From Goodfellowiella coeruleoviolacea (lineage in GTDB: Bacteria; Actinomycetota; Actinomycetes; Mycobacteriales; Pseudonocardiaceae): 64,000 nucleotides of DNA. Below the pieces are notes generated by a model. It was not told the DNA's origin, did no database searches, and saw only the letters and a program-made list of their open reading frames with translations. Below are positions 23,382 to 31,563 of the stretch, one piece after another. The first letter of the stretch is position 1, and each line of letters starts with the position of its first letter. Made by a program: the position numbers and the translations under genes. Location of the stretch: NCBI RefSeq assembly GCF_024171785.1, contig NZ_JAMTCK010000007.1, forward strand, positions 124,001 to 188,000. Reading direction: 5' to 3'.

Positions 23382-24289
23382 GGCTCGCCCAGCGCGCGGA
23401 CGCGGGCGAGCTTGTCGGGGTTGAGCACCATGTCCACGGCGGTGATCCGGCCCTCGGCCACGGTGACCGCGATCGCGCCGAAAACGCTGCTGTCGCGGCG
23501 CCGCATCAGCAGCCCGGACCAGCCGTTGACCAGCACGGGCTGCAGCTGGAAGCCCGTCTTGTGCTGGACGCCGGCCAGGAACCGGGCCACCTTGTCCGCG
23601 CCGAGCACGGCGTTGCGCGCCGCCCGGACCAGGCCGCCGCCGTCGCTGCGCAGCACCACGTCCGGGTCGAGCAGGCGCAGCAGTTCGGTCAGGTCGGCGC
23701 CCTGGCAGGCGGCGGCGAACGCCTCGGTCACCTCGCGCTGCCTGGCCGGGTCGGCGTCACTGCGCGGCGCGCGTTCCCGCACGTGCCGGCGGGCCCTGGC
23801 GGCGAGCTGGCGCACCGCGGCCGGGGTGCGGCCGACCACCTCGGCGATCTCGGTGAAGGGCAGGCCGAACACCTCGTGCAGCACGAACGCGGTGCGCTCG
23901 GCCGGGGTCAGCGTCTCCAGCACCACCAGCATGGCCATGCTGACCGACTCGGCCATGCTCACGGTGTCGGCCGGGTCCGGTGCCGTCCGCTCCGCGCTGA
24001 CCAGCGGTTCGGGCAGCCACGGGCCGACGTAGTTCTCCCGCCGGTGCCGTGCCGAGCGCACCACGTCAAGGGCCAGCCGGGAGGTGGTCACCACCAGCCA
24101 CCCGGTGACGTCGTCGATCTCGGCGCTCGTGCGGCCCAGCCGCAGCCACGCCTCCTGCACCACGTCCTCGGCCTCACCGAGGTCGCCGATGATGCCGTAG
24201 GCGATGCTCACCAGTCGCTGCCGCGCCTGGTGGAACTCCGCCACGACGTCGTCGTCCTGCTGCGCTGAGCTGGTCTCCACCGCGTTCAC
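23369..24289 (-). CDS. ECF41 sigma factor (SigJ-like) with SnoaL-like C-terminal domain
   Basis: A 306-residue ECF sigma factor. Region 2 (ARQRLVSIAYGIIGDLGEAE, then DVVQEAWLRL) and region 4 (TLTPAERTAFVLHEVFGLPF, then TEIAEVVGRTPAAVRQLAAR) are clear. A C-terminal extension of about 120 residues (SnoaL_2-like; ending TAVDMVLNPDKLARVRALGE) defines ECF41, where it replaces an anti-sigma factor and tunes activity. It should direct the COE gene and itself. GTG 24289 lies about 9 bp below the predicted -10, suggesting a leaderless transcript; the GTG three codons later is an alternative. Confidence 0.9.
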   Translation of the reverse strand: MNAVETSSAQQDDDVVAEFHQARQRLVSIAYGIIGDLGEAEDVVQEAWLRLGRTSAEIDDVTGWLVVTTSRLALDVVRSARHRRENYVGPWLPEPLVSAERTAPDPADTVSMAESVSMAMLVVLETLTPAERTAFVLHEVFGLPFTEIAEVVGRTPAAVRQLAARARRHVRERAPRSDADPARQREVTEAFAAACQGADLTELLRLLDPDVVLRSDGGGLVRAARNAVLGADKVARFLAGVQHKTGFQLQPVLVNGWSGLLMRRRDSSVFGAIAVTVAEGRITAVDMVLNPDKLARVRALGEPGDQ

Positions 24290-24297
24290 GCTACGAG

Positions 24298-24324
24298 GAC
24301 GGGGCAGCCGGTCGGGGTGTGACA
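24298..24324 (-). promoter_or_regulatory. ECF41-type autoregulatory promoter
   Basis: On the minus strand TGTCACA (24324-24318) is followed after exactly 16 bp by CGTC (24301-24298), the published ECF41 consensus. It sits immediately upstream of the sigma gene start. Confidence 0.8.
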
Positions 24325-24331
24325 CGGGGAC

Positions 24332-24357
24332 GACCGAGCCCACGGGTGGGCTCGGTC
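24332..24357 (-). terminator. terminator of the MFS gene
   Basis: GACCGAGCCCA / TGGGCTCGGTC, perfect 11-bp stem, 4-nt loop, between the MFS stop (24375) and the sigma promoter. Confidence 0.75.
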
Positions 24358-24374
24358 ACACCCGGTCGGGTGGG

Positions 24375-25727
24375 TCAGGTGGTGCTGGTGGACGGCGTGG
24401 CCGGGGCGGGCTGAGGGTTGGGGCCGGGCAGCACGCGGCGCAGCCCGGGCACGGCGATCAGACCCAGCGCGGACACCACGATCAGGAACGACAGGCCCAC
24501 GGCCGGCGAGCCGGTCTGGTCGACCAGCACGGCGATGCCCATCGGGCCGAACCCGCCGCCCAGGTTGCCGACCGCGTTGATCGCGGCGATGCCGGCGGCC
24601 GCCGCCGCGCCGGTGAGGAACCGGGGGACCAGCGTCCACATCACCGGCTGGGCCGAGTAGCCGCCGATCGAGGCGATGGACAGGCCCACCATCTGCCACC
24701 CCGGCGAGGGCGCCAGCACGGCCAGCACGAACCCGGCCACCGACAGCGCCAGCATGGCGGCCAGCCAGGTGAACGGGGTGCCGCGGCGGTTGGCCAGCCG
24801 GGGCACGGCGATCAGGCCGGCGCACACGCACAGGTAGGGCACGGCGGAGATCAGGCCGACCGCGGTGCCGGACAGCTGGCCGAACCCGGCGACGATGGTG
24901 GGCAGCCAGAACGACAGGCCGTAGGTGGCCAGCGGGAAGCACAGGAAGAACACGGCCATGGCCAGCACCCGCCGGTCGCGCAGCACCGCGAACGGCCGGT
25001 GCGGCTGGTCGCCGGCGGCCGCGGCCTCCCTGGCCAGCTCACCGGTCAGCCAGGAGCGCTCGGCCGGGCTCAGCCAGCTGGCCGAGGCCGGGTCGCGGGG
25101 CAGCACCCACAGCACCACCGGGGTCATCAGCACCGCGGGCACGCCGGTCACCACGAAGATCCACTGCCAGCCGTCCAGGCCGGCCACCCCGTGCAGGTCG
25201 TTGAGCGCGCCCATCAGCGGGTTGCCGATCAGGAACGAGATCGGGCCGGCCAGCATGAACGTGCCGATGGCCGCGGCCCGCGCCCGGCTGGGGAACCACC
25301 GGGACAGGTAGTAGATGACACCGGGGAAGAAGCCGGCCTCGGCCGCGCCGAGCAGGAACCGCACCAGGTAGAACTGCCAGGTGTTGCTGACCAGCATGGT
25401 GGCGATGGTGACCAGCCCCCAGGTCAGCATGATCCGGGCGATCCAGCGGTGCGCGCCGACGCGGTGCAGCGCCAGGTTGCTCGGCACCTCCAGCAGCGCG
25501 TAGGCCACGAAGAAGAAGACCTGGCCGAGGGTGAACGCCGTGGCGGACAGGCCCAGCTCGTCCTGCAGGGTCAGCTTGGCGAAGCCCACGTTGGACCGGT
25601 CCACGTAGGCGATCACGTAGAGCAGGCCCAGCAGCGGCAGCAACCGCCAGGTCAGCTTGCGCAGCACGCCGCCGCCGAGGCTGGCGGCCGTGTCGTCGGC
25701 GCGGTGGGGGGATGCGGGACCGGTCAA
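24375..25727 (-). CDS. MFS transporter, anion:cation symporter (ACS) family
   Basis: A 450-residue, 12-helix secondary transporter. The first helix and loop, LLPLLGLLYVIAYVDRSNVG, carry the YxDRxNxG signature of the ACS (phthalate/tartrate/glucarate permease) family; LLGAAEAGFFPGVIYYLSRW is the second signature. A central cytoplasmic loop (LPRDPASASWLSPAERSWLT) separates the two halves. Substrates in the family are organic anions such as aldarates, phthalate or pantothenate. TTG start at 25727 with a strong AGGAGGCG. Alone between two terminators, so expressed singly; with the adjacent sugar locus a sugar-acid substrate is plausible. Confidence 0.88.
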   Translation of the reverse strand: MTGPASPHRADDTAASLGGGVLRKLTWRLLPLLGLLYVIAYVDRSNVGFAKLTLQDELGLSATAFTLGQVFFFVAYALLEVPSNLALHRVGAHRWIARIMLTWGLVTIATMLVSNTWQFYLVRFLLGAAEAGFFPGVIYYLSRWFPSRARAAAIGTFMLAGPISFLIGNPLMGALNDLHGVAGLDGWQWIFVVTGVPAVLMTPVVLWVLPRDPASASWLSPAERSWLTGELAREAAAAGDQPHRPFAVLRDRRVLAMAVFFLCFPLATYGLSFWLPTIVAGFGQLSGTAVGLISAVPYLCVCAGLIAVPRLANRRGTPFTWLAAMLALSVAGFVLAVLAPSPGWQMVGLSIASIGGYSAQPVMWTLVPRFLTGAAAAAGIAAINAVGNLGGGFGPMGIAVLVDQTGSPAVGLSFLIVVSALGLIAVPGLRRVLPGPNPQPAPATPSTSTT

Positions 25728-25818
25728 CGACGCCTCCTGTGCGGCATGGCGGCACTGCCTGCGGTGGCGGTGCTGGTCTTGTTCGATATTTCGGCTGCTA
25801 TTCGCAAGCTCGGACAGA

Positions 25819-25843
25819 GAGTGTGAATGGGCTCACCACACTC
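25819..25843. promoter_or_regulatory. 7-bp dyad upstream of the MFS gene
   Basis: GAGTGTG and CACACTC, separated by 11 bp, in the gap between the MFS start and the esterase end. It could be an operator for the transporter or a terminator for the esterase gene. Confidence 0.3.
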
Positions 25844-25907
25844 GTCAAGACCAACCGGTCTTCGTCTGAAATGCCGAACCGGTTGCGCCGCTGGGCCGGC
25901 CGCCGGC

Positions 25908-27083
25908 TCAGCGGGCGGTCAGCCCGAGGTGGCGGTCCAGCCAGGCGAAGGCCAGCTCCTGGGTGTCCACGGCGAAGCAGTGCCCGGTGGGCACGAACGC
26001 GCCGGTGTAGTGCTCCGGCGCGGCGAGGGCGCGGTAGTGGTGGCTGATCCGCCGGTGGGCCCGGCGCATCCCGGCGAGCGGGAACAGCTCGTCGTGCTCG
26101 GCGTAGACCACCAGCAGCGGGGCCGGGGCGCGCGCGGCCACCACGTCGGGCCAGTCGCACCGGGTGGTCAGGCCCGGCGGGTAGAGCAGCCAGGTGTGCG
26201 CGTCCACGTGGGCGTCGAGCAGGTCGGCGTAGCCCGACACCATGGCGATCACCGCGGTGGCGGTCACACCCGGGTCCAGCGCGCCGAGCAGCGCGGCCCG
26301 GGCGCCCCCGCCGGACAGACCGAGCGCGCCGACGCGGTCGGCCGCCACGTCCGGGCGGGCGCGCAGGTAGCGGGCGGCGGCCAGGTCCTCGGCCGCGACC
26401 ACGCCGGCGAACGAGGTGCCCAGCAGGCCGCAGTACTTGGCCACCACGTGCTCGTGGAACCGGGCCGCGATGTCGTAGTGCGCCACCTCGTCCAGTGGCC
26501 GACCGGCCAGTTCGGCCAGGCGCCGCTGGTCATCGGCGTAGCCGACGACCCGGTCGGGCATGTCGGCCAGGGGGAAGCGCCGGCTGCCCCAGCAGAACAC
26601 GTCGTGGCACAGCACCACGGCGCCGCGCCTGGCCAGTTCGTTGGCCACGGCCCGGCCGCCGTAGAGCCGCCGGCGCAGCGCGCGCACCTGCTCGGCGGCG
26701 GCCGCCGGCCCGTCGGCGATCTTCTCCTTGCCGAACCACTTGGCGCCGGCGTGGCAGTGCAGCGCCAGCACCCCGGGCAGCGGGCCGGTGGCCTCGGCCG
26801 GGCGCAGCACGAGGGCGCGGGTGCGCGGGCCGAACCCGACCGACCAGGACACCTCCTCGCCGAGCAGGTCGCCGTCGCGCCAGCGCCGCTCGGTGACCAC
26901 CGCGCGCGGCGCGTCCAGGTCGAGCACGCCGAGCGCGGCCCTGATCCCGGCGACCAGGTCCGGGCCGGGGGAGACGTCGGGGAACAGGCCGTGCCGCGCC
27001 GCGGCCAGGTCGACCAGGGGCGAGAACGCGCCCAGGTGGCGGTAGGTCCGCGCCGCCGGCTGGCCCTGTCCGGATACCGCCAT
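25908..27083 (-). CDS. alpha/beta hydrolase, dienelactone hydrolase/acetyl esterase-like
   Basis: A 391-residue cytoplasmic hydrolase. The nucleophile elbow is GLSGGGARAAL, the acid is in VVYAEHDELFPL and the His in GHCFAVD. GVLALHCHAGAKWFGKEKIA in front resembles the large acetyl-xylan-esterase/DLH-like proteins found in plant-polysaccharide loci. It is divergent from the ABC permease genes and is preceded by its own promoter and a copy of the shared LacI-type operator, so it belongs to the same regulon. A role removing acetyl or other ester groups from imported oligosaccharides is likely. ATG 27083 chosen over a start at 27155, which would read through the operator. Confidence 0.75.
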   Translation of the reverse strand: MAVSGQGQPAARTYRHLGAFSPLVDLAAARHGLFPDVSPGPDLVAGIRAALGVLDLDAPRAVVTERRWRDGDLLGEEVSWSVGFGPRTRALVLRPAEATGPLPGVLALHCHAGAKWFGKEKIADGPAAAAEQVRALRRRLYGGRAVANELARRGAVVLCHDVFCWGSRRFPLADMPDRVVGYADDQRRLAELAGRPLDEVAHYDIAARFHEHVVAKYCGLLGTSFAGVVAAEDLAAARYLRARPDVAADRVGALGLSGGGARAALLGALDPGVTATAVIAMVSGYADLLDAHVDAHTWLLYPPGLTTRCDWPDVVAARAPAPLLVVYAEHDELFPLAGMRRAHRRISHHYRALAAPEHYTGAFVPTGHCFAVDTQELAFAWLDRHLGLTAR

Positions 27084-27103
27084 GACCGCCCCCGAACCTA
27101 CCA

Positions 27104-27117
27104 GGCAAGCGTTTTCC
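27104..27117. promoter_or_regulatory. LacI-type operator of the esterase gene
   Basis: GGCAAGCGTTTTCC, 12 of 14 identical to the operators at 27217 and 31448, placed 9 bp downstream of the esterase -10 where a repressor would block transcription. Confidence 0.65.
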
Positions 27118-27125
27118 GGCCGCCC

Positions 27126-27155
27126 AACGTAACGGCGGGTTTCCGGTGCTGTCAA
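27126..27155 (-). promoter_or_regulatory. esterase promoter
   Basis: On the minus strand TTGACA (27155-27150), 18-bp spacer, TACGTT (27131-27126). Same hexamers and spacing as the two other promoters of the locus. Confidence 0.7.
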
Positions 27156-27181
27156 TGCGGGAGGACGACTTCACGTCGTCG

Positions 27182-27211
27182 TTGACACCCAGGAGTGCCG
27201 ATGCCTACGGT
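27182..27211 (+). promoter_or_regulatory. promoter of the ABC permease operon
   Basis: TTGACA (27182-27187), 18-bp spacer, TACGGT (27206-27211). The LacI-type operator starts 5 bp beyond the -10. Confidence 0.75.
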
Positions 27212-27216
27212 ATCGC

Positions 27217-27230
27217 GGTAAGCGCTTTCC
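27217..27230. promoter_or_regulatory. LacI-type operator of the permease operon
   Basis: GGTAAGCGCTTTCC around the AAGCGCTT palindrome; identical to the site at 31448-31461. The central CG step and AAGCGCTT core are typical of LacI/GalR regulators of sugar uptake. Confidence 0.75.
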
Positions 27231-27280
27231 TAATTGCTGGCGCGGACGAGTGAACCACCGGACACGAAGGAGTGACGGTC

Positions 27281-28204
27281 GTGGCCATCGCCGTGGCGAG
27301 GCGGGAGCGGCGAGGGCGGCGCCGGACCGTGTCCCGCTCCCGCACCCCCTATCTGCTGATCGCGCCGTCCGTGCTGCTGATGGTCGGCTTCCTGGTCTAC
27401 CCGATCGCCAGCGTCTTCTACTACAGCCTGCGGAACTACAACCTGACCCGGCCGTGGGGCAACGGGTTCGCCGGGCTGGAGAACTTCCGCCGGCTGCTGT
27501 TCGAGGACCCGTTGTTCTGGCAGAGCCTGGGCTTCACCGCGCAGTGGGTCGTGGTGGAGATCGTGCTGCAACTGGTGCTCGGGCTGGCGCTGGCGCTGCT
27601 GGTGAACGAGACCTTCGTGGGCCGGGCCGTGGCCAGGGCGCTGGTGTTCTCGCCGTGGGCGGTCTCCGGCGTGCTCACCACCAGCATCTGGATGCTGCTC
27701 TACAACCCGACCACCGGCGTCTTCCGCTACCTGGCCGACGCGGGCATCGGCGAGCACGGCACCTCGGTGCTGGCCGACACCGGCACGGTGTTCCCCGCCG
27801 TGGTGCTGGCCGAGCTGTGGCGCGGGGTGCCGTTCTTCGCCATCCTGCTGCTGGCCGACCTGCAGAGCATCCCCAGGGACCTCTACGAGGCCGCGTCGGT
27901 GGACGGCGCCAGCCGGCTGCGCCGGTTCTTCCACATCACCCTGCCGCACCTGCGCGACGCGATCGTGCTGTCCACCCTGCTGCGCGCGGTGTGGGAGTTC
28001 AACAACGTGGACCTGCTCTACACGCTCACCGCGGGCGGCCCGGCCAACCACACCACCACCCTGCCGCTGTACGTGGCGAGCAAGGCCATCAACGCCAAGG
28101 ACTTCGGCTACGGCTCGGCGCTGACCACGGTGGCCTTCGTGATCCTGTTGTTCTGCTCGATCCTGTACCTGCGGCTGAGCAAGTTCGGAGGCGACCGCGC
28201 ATGA
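27281..28204 (+). CDS. carbohydrate ABC transporter permease 1 (MalF-type)
   Basis: A 307-residue inner-membrane permease of the CUT1 family. After a basic head, the first helix is YLLIAPSVLLMVGFLVYPIA. The cytoplasmic EAA loop, YEAASVDGASRLRRFFHITLP, docks the ATPase subunit. Five to six helices are visible. First gene of the operon from the promoter at 27182; GTG 27281 has AAGGAG 8 bp upstream. Its stop overlaps the next gene (ATGA). The ABC ATPase is absent, as usual in actinomycetes where one MsiK ATPase serves many sugar importers. Confidence 0.92.
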   Translation: MAIAVARRERRGRRRTVSRSRTPYLLIAPSVLLMVGFLVYPIASVFYYSLRNYNLTRPWGNGFAGLENFRRLLFEDPLFWQSLGFTAQWVVVEIVLQLVLGLALALLVNETFVGRAVARALVFSPWAVSGVLTTSIWMLLYNPTTGVFRYLADAGIGEHGTSVLADTGTVFPAVVLAELWRGVPFFAILLLADLQSIPRDLYEAASVDGASRLRRFFHITLPHLRDAIVLSTLLRAVWEFNNVDLLYTLTAGGPANHTTTLPLYVASKAINAKDFGYGSALTTVAFVILLFCSILYLRLSKFGGDRA

Positions 28205-29115
28205 ACGAGCCACTGGTGATCAGCCGGCCCGCCGAGGCCGAACCGGCGGTGGCCGCGCCGGCCGCGCGCGAGCAGGGCCGGCGGCGCCGGCGCGGCGTGC
28301 AGGCGATGAGCCGGCCCAGCCGCTGGCAGATCTACCTGCCGCTGGGCCTGTACCTGGTGTTCACCCTGGTGCCGTTCTACTGGATGGTGGTGTTCGCGGT
28401 CCGGCCCACCGGGTCGGACTCCCTGCTGCCCTGGCCGATCACGCTGGAGCACTTCGACACCGTGTGGAACGGCATGGGCTTCGGCCTGTTCTTCCAGAAC
28501 AGCCTGATGGTCGGCTTGTTCTCGCTGGTCACCACGTCGGTGATCGCCCTGGCCGGCGGTTACGCCCTGGCCCGCTTCCGGTTCCGGGGCAAGCAGGTGT
28601 TCATGGTGGCGCTGCTGTGCACCCAGTTCATCCCCGGCGCCATGATGCTCATCCCGCTGTTCGAGATCTTCCGCGACCTGGGCCTGGTGAACACCATCTG
28701 GAGCCTGGTCATCGCCGAAACCGTGTTCCAGCTGCCGCTGTCGCTGATCCTGATCAGCGGCTTCGTCAAGAACATCCCGGTGGAGCTGGAGGAGGCGGCC
28801 TGGGTGGACGGGTGCTCCCGGCCGCGCGCCTTCTTCGCCGTGCTGCTGCCGCTGCTGCGGCCGGCGCTGGTGGCGGTGGGCTCGTTCGCGTTCATCCACA
28901 GCTGGAACAACTTCCTGTTCGCGCTGATGTTCATCAACGAGCAGAACAAGTTCACCATCCCGGTCGGCCTCAGCTACACGCTCGGCGAGTTCAGCGTGGA
29001 CTTCGGCGCGCTGGCCGCCGGCGGTGTGGTGGCGGCCGTTCCGGTGGTGCTGGTGTTCGCGGTCATCCAGCGCTACCTGGTCACCGGGCTGAGCGCGGGC
29101 GCGGTCAAGGGATAG
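28201..29115 (+). CDS. carbohydrate ABC transporter permease 2 (MalG-type)
   Basis: A 304-residue permease. A ~40-residue Arg/Ala-rich cytoplasmic head precedes the first helix (YLPLGLYLVFTLVPFYWMVV). GGYALARFRFRGKQ and the EAA loop LEEAAWVDGCSRPRAFFAVL are standard for MalG-type subunits; VNTIWSLVIAETVFQLPLSL lies between. Overlaps permease 1 by ATGA, so the two are made in equal amounts. Together with the lipoprotein at 32726 it forms one importer, probably for oligosaccharides from pectin given the pectinesterase in the locus. Confidence 0.92.
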   Translation: MNEPLVISRPAEAEPAVAAPAAREQGRRRRRGVQAMSRPSRWQIYLPLGLYLVFTLVPFYWMVVFAVRPTGSDSLLPWPITLEHFDTVWNGMGFGLFFQNSLMVGLFSLVTTSVIALAGGYALARFRFRGKQVFMVALLCTQFIPGAMMLIPLFEIFRDLGLVNTIWSLVIAETVFQLPLSLILISGFVKNIPVELEEAAWVDGCSRPRAFFAVLLPLLRPALVAVGSFAFIHSWNNFLFALMFINEQNKFTIPVGLSYTLGEFSVDFGALAAGGVVAAVPVVLVFAVIQRYLVTGLSAGAVKG

Positions 29116-29142
29116 CGCCAACCGGCGGTGGGAGGTAGACGC

Positions 29143-30354
29143 GTGGGTGCGGTTTCAGTGGTGCTGGTGGGCGCGCACGGTCATGGCCGGGCGCACCTGC
29201 GCAACATCCGGCGGCTGGTGCGGCAGGGCGGTGCGCGCCTGGCGGGTGTGTGCGACCTGGTTGCGGTGCCAGCCGACGACCTCGCCGGGCTGGGCGAGCC
29301 GGTGCAGTCCAGCGACCTGGACGAGCTGCTGGAGCGCACCCGGCCGGACGTCGCGGTGATCGCCACCCCCATCCAGACCCACGCCGACCTGGCCGTGCGC
29401 GCGCTGTCCGCCGGCGCGCACGTGCTGCTGGAGAAGCCGCCCGCGCCGAGGCTGACCGAGTTCGAGCGGATCAGCGCGGCCGCGGCCGAGACCGGGCGCG
29501 CCTGCCAGATCGGCTTCCAGAGCCTGGGGTCGCACGCCGTGCCGGCCGTGCGCGCGCTGCTGGCCGAGGGCGCGGTCGGCCGGGTGCGCGGCATCGGCGT
29601 GGCCGGCGCGTGGCCGCGCGACGAGGCGTACTTCCGCCGCTCCGCGTGGTCGGGCCGGCGCCGCATCGGCGAGGTGGACGTGGTCGACGGCGCGCTGACC
29701 AACCCGTTCGCGCACGCGGTGGCCACGGCACTGGCCGTGGACGGCAGCGAGCGGCGCGGCGAGGTGGGCCGGATCGAGCTGGAGCTGTTCCACGCCAACC
29801 CGATCGAGAGCGACGACACCTCGTGCCTGCGGCTGCGCACCAGCCGGGGCACGGTGCTCACGGTGGCGGTGAGCCTGTGCGCGCCGCACCGGGAGGAGCC
29901 CTACCTGGTGGTGCACGGCGACGCGGGCCGGATCACCTTCTGGTACACCCTGGACAAGGTCACCGTGCACCGCGCCGGCGCGGCCGGGCACACCACCACG
30001 CACGCCCGCACCGACCTGCTGGAGAACCTGATCGACCACGTGCGCACCGGCCGGGACCTGCTCGTGCCACCGGAGCGCACCGGGGCGTTCATGGAGATCC
30101 TCGACGCGGTGCGCACCGCACCGGATCCACTGTCCATTCCAGACAGTGAGCAGCTGGTCGGACCGAGCCGGATCGACGCCTACGGCGCGGCCGATGGCGT
30201 GCCGCACCGGGTGCTGCCCGGCATCCACCAGCTGGTGGCGGCCAGCGCCGAGCGGTTGGCGCTGTTCAGCGAACTGGACGTGCCCTGGGCCCGGCCCAAC
30301 GCCCGGTCCGCCGCGCCGGCCGACCTCTCGACCCGCCCGCAGGAGGCACGATGA
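29143..30354 (+). CDS. Gfo/Idh/MocA family oxidoreductase
   Basis: A 403-residue NAD(P)-dependent oxidoreductase. The N-terminal Rossmann fold begins VVLVGAHGHGRAHLRNIRRL; VIATPIQTHADLAVRAL and the substrate/cofactor Lys motif VLLEKPPAP follow. The C-terminal ~230 residues are the alpha/beta substrate domain, with HANPIESDDTSCLRLRTSRG. Members oxidise sugars, sugar acids or inositols. Co-transcribed with the permeases and overlapping the DUF6807 gene by ATGA, a pairing seen repeatedly in carbohydrate loci and suggesting successive steps on the imported sugar. GTG 29143 has GGGAGG upstream. Confidence 0.88.
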   Translation: MGAVSVVLVGAHGHGRAHLRNIRRLVRQGGARLAGVCDLVAVPADDLAGLGEPVQSSDLDELLERTRPDVAVIATPIQTHADLAVRALSAGAHVLLEKPPAPRLTEFERISAAAAETGRACQIGFQSLGSHAVPAVRALLAEGAVGRVRGIGVAGAWPRDEAYFRRSAWSGRRRIGEVDVVDGALTNPFAHAVATALAVDGSERRGEVGRIELELFHANPIESDDTSCLRLRTSRGTVLTVAVSLCAPHREEPYLVVHGDAGRITFWYTLDKVTVHRAGAAGHTTTHARTDLLENLIDHVRTGRDLLVPPERTGAFMEILDAVRTAPDPLSIPDSEQLVGPSRIDAYGAADGVPHRVLPGIHQLVAASAERLALFSELDVPWARPNARSAAPADLSTRPQEAR

Positions 30355-31349
30355 CCAGCCAGGCCAGTGCCAACCCGGCCAGTGCCAGTCCAGCCAGCGC
30401 CAACCCGGCCAGTGCCAGTCCGGCCAGCGCCAACCCCGTCGCCGCGACCACCGTCGAGCTGAGCTGCCAGGGCCGCGTGGTCGCCGACTACCAGGTGAAC
30501 CAGGGCCTGCCGGCCGACGTCTCGCCGCGCCCGTTCCTGTTCCCGGTGCGCACCCTGGCCGGCACCGAGGTCACCGAGCTGATGCCCCCCGACCACCTGC
30601 ACCACCTCGGCGTCGGGGTGGCCGTGCCCGACGTGGCCGGCCAGAACTTCTGGGGCGGGCGGACGTTCGTGCGCGGCCAGGGCCCCACCCGGCTGGCCAA
30701 CCACGGGGTGCAGCAGCACGTCAGCTGGTCCGGGCAGGGCGACGACCACGTCATCCAGACGCTGTCCTGGCGCGGTGCGGACGGCCGGGAGCTGCTGCGC
30801 GAGCGACGCGCGATCACCGCGCTGCCGGTGGCCGGCGGCCGGTGCTGGGCGCTGGACCTCGGGTTCACCCTGACCAACCCGACGGGGGCGGCCGTGACGA
30901 TCGGCAGTCCGGCCACCAACGGCCGGCCCGGCGCCGGCTACGGCGGTTTCTTCTGGCGGGCACCGGGTGCCGCCACCAACCGGGCGGTGTTCAGCCCGAC
31001 CGCGCGCGGCGAGGACGCCGTGCACGGCAGCCGGGCCGCCTGGGTGGCGCTGGCCGGCACCTCGCCCGGGGACCGGCCGTGGACCCTGGTGTTCCTGCCG
31101 GGCAACGAGTTGACCGCGCGGGACCGGTGGTTCGTGCGGGACCGCGAGTACCCGGCGGTGGGCTCGGCGCTGGCCTGGGACCAGCGGCTGGCCATCGCCG
31201 CCGGCGCCAGCACCACCCGGCGGGTGGTGACCGTGGTGGCCGACGGCCGACTGGGCGCCGGACAGGTGCGCGTGCTGGTGGGCCAGATCCTGGCCGCGGC
31301 CGAGATCCCCAGGCTCACCAGGGACGTCCTCGAACGAGCCGTCGAATAG
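30351..31349 (+). CDS. DUF6807 (PmoA-like) family protein
   Basis: A 332-residue protein. The first ~30 residues are a tandem SANPAS/SASPAS repeat encoded by a 30-bp DNA repeat (30357-30440). The rest is the DUF6807 domain: LMPPDHLHHLGVGVAVPDVA with the His cluster, QNFWGGRTFVRGQGP, LPVAGGRCWALDLGFTLTNP and GGFFWRAPG. Family members occur beside Gfo/Idh oxidoreductases in plant-polysaccharide loci and are of unknown biochemistry, possibly sugar isomerisation or lyase-type steps. The repeat head is unusual and does not look like a signal peptide. Confidence 0.8.
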   Translation: MTSQASANPASASPASANPASASPASANPVAATTVELSCQGRVVADYQVNQGLPADVSPRPFLFPVRTLAGTEVTELMPPDHLHHLGVGVAVPDVAGQNFWGGRTFVRGQGPTRLANHGVQQHVSWSGQGDDHVIQTLSWRGADGRELLRERRAITALPVAGGRCWALDLGFTLTNPTGAAVTIGSPATNGRPGAGYGGFFWRAPGAATNRAVFSPTARGEDAVHGSRAAWVALAGTSPGDRPWTLVFLPGNELTARDRWFVRDREYPAVGSALAWDQRLAIAAGASTTRRVVTVVADGRLGAGQVRVLVGQILAAAEIPRLTRDVLERAVE

Positions 31350-31401
31350 TCGAATCCGCCGATCGGCCGCGCCGCACCTGCCTCGGGCCGCGCGCGATGC
31401 G

Positions 31402-31431
31402 TTGACACGGCTTCGGGCGTGGGCCTACGGT
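31402..31431 (+). promoter_or_regulatory. promoter of the pectinesterase-lipoprotein unit
   Basis: TTGACA (31402-31407), 18-bp spacer, TACGGT (31426-31431): the same hexamers and spacer as at 27182. Confidence 0.75.
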
Positions 31432-31447
31432 CTGCGGTACCTCGCCC

Positions 31448-31461
31448 GGTAAGCGCTTTCC
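31448..31461. promoter_or_regulatory. LacI-type operator of the pectinesterase unit
   Basis: GGTAAGCGCTTTCC, identical to 27217-27230, beginning 16 bp beyond the -10. Confidence 0.75.
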
Positions 31462-31563
31462 CGGCTGTGGGCAACGCCTGCCGAGTTGGAATCTCACTGA
31501 CGAGACCACGTGGGCCCGGCTGGCCGTCGGCAACGGCCAGCCGGTGCTGGAAGGGACCGGTCG

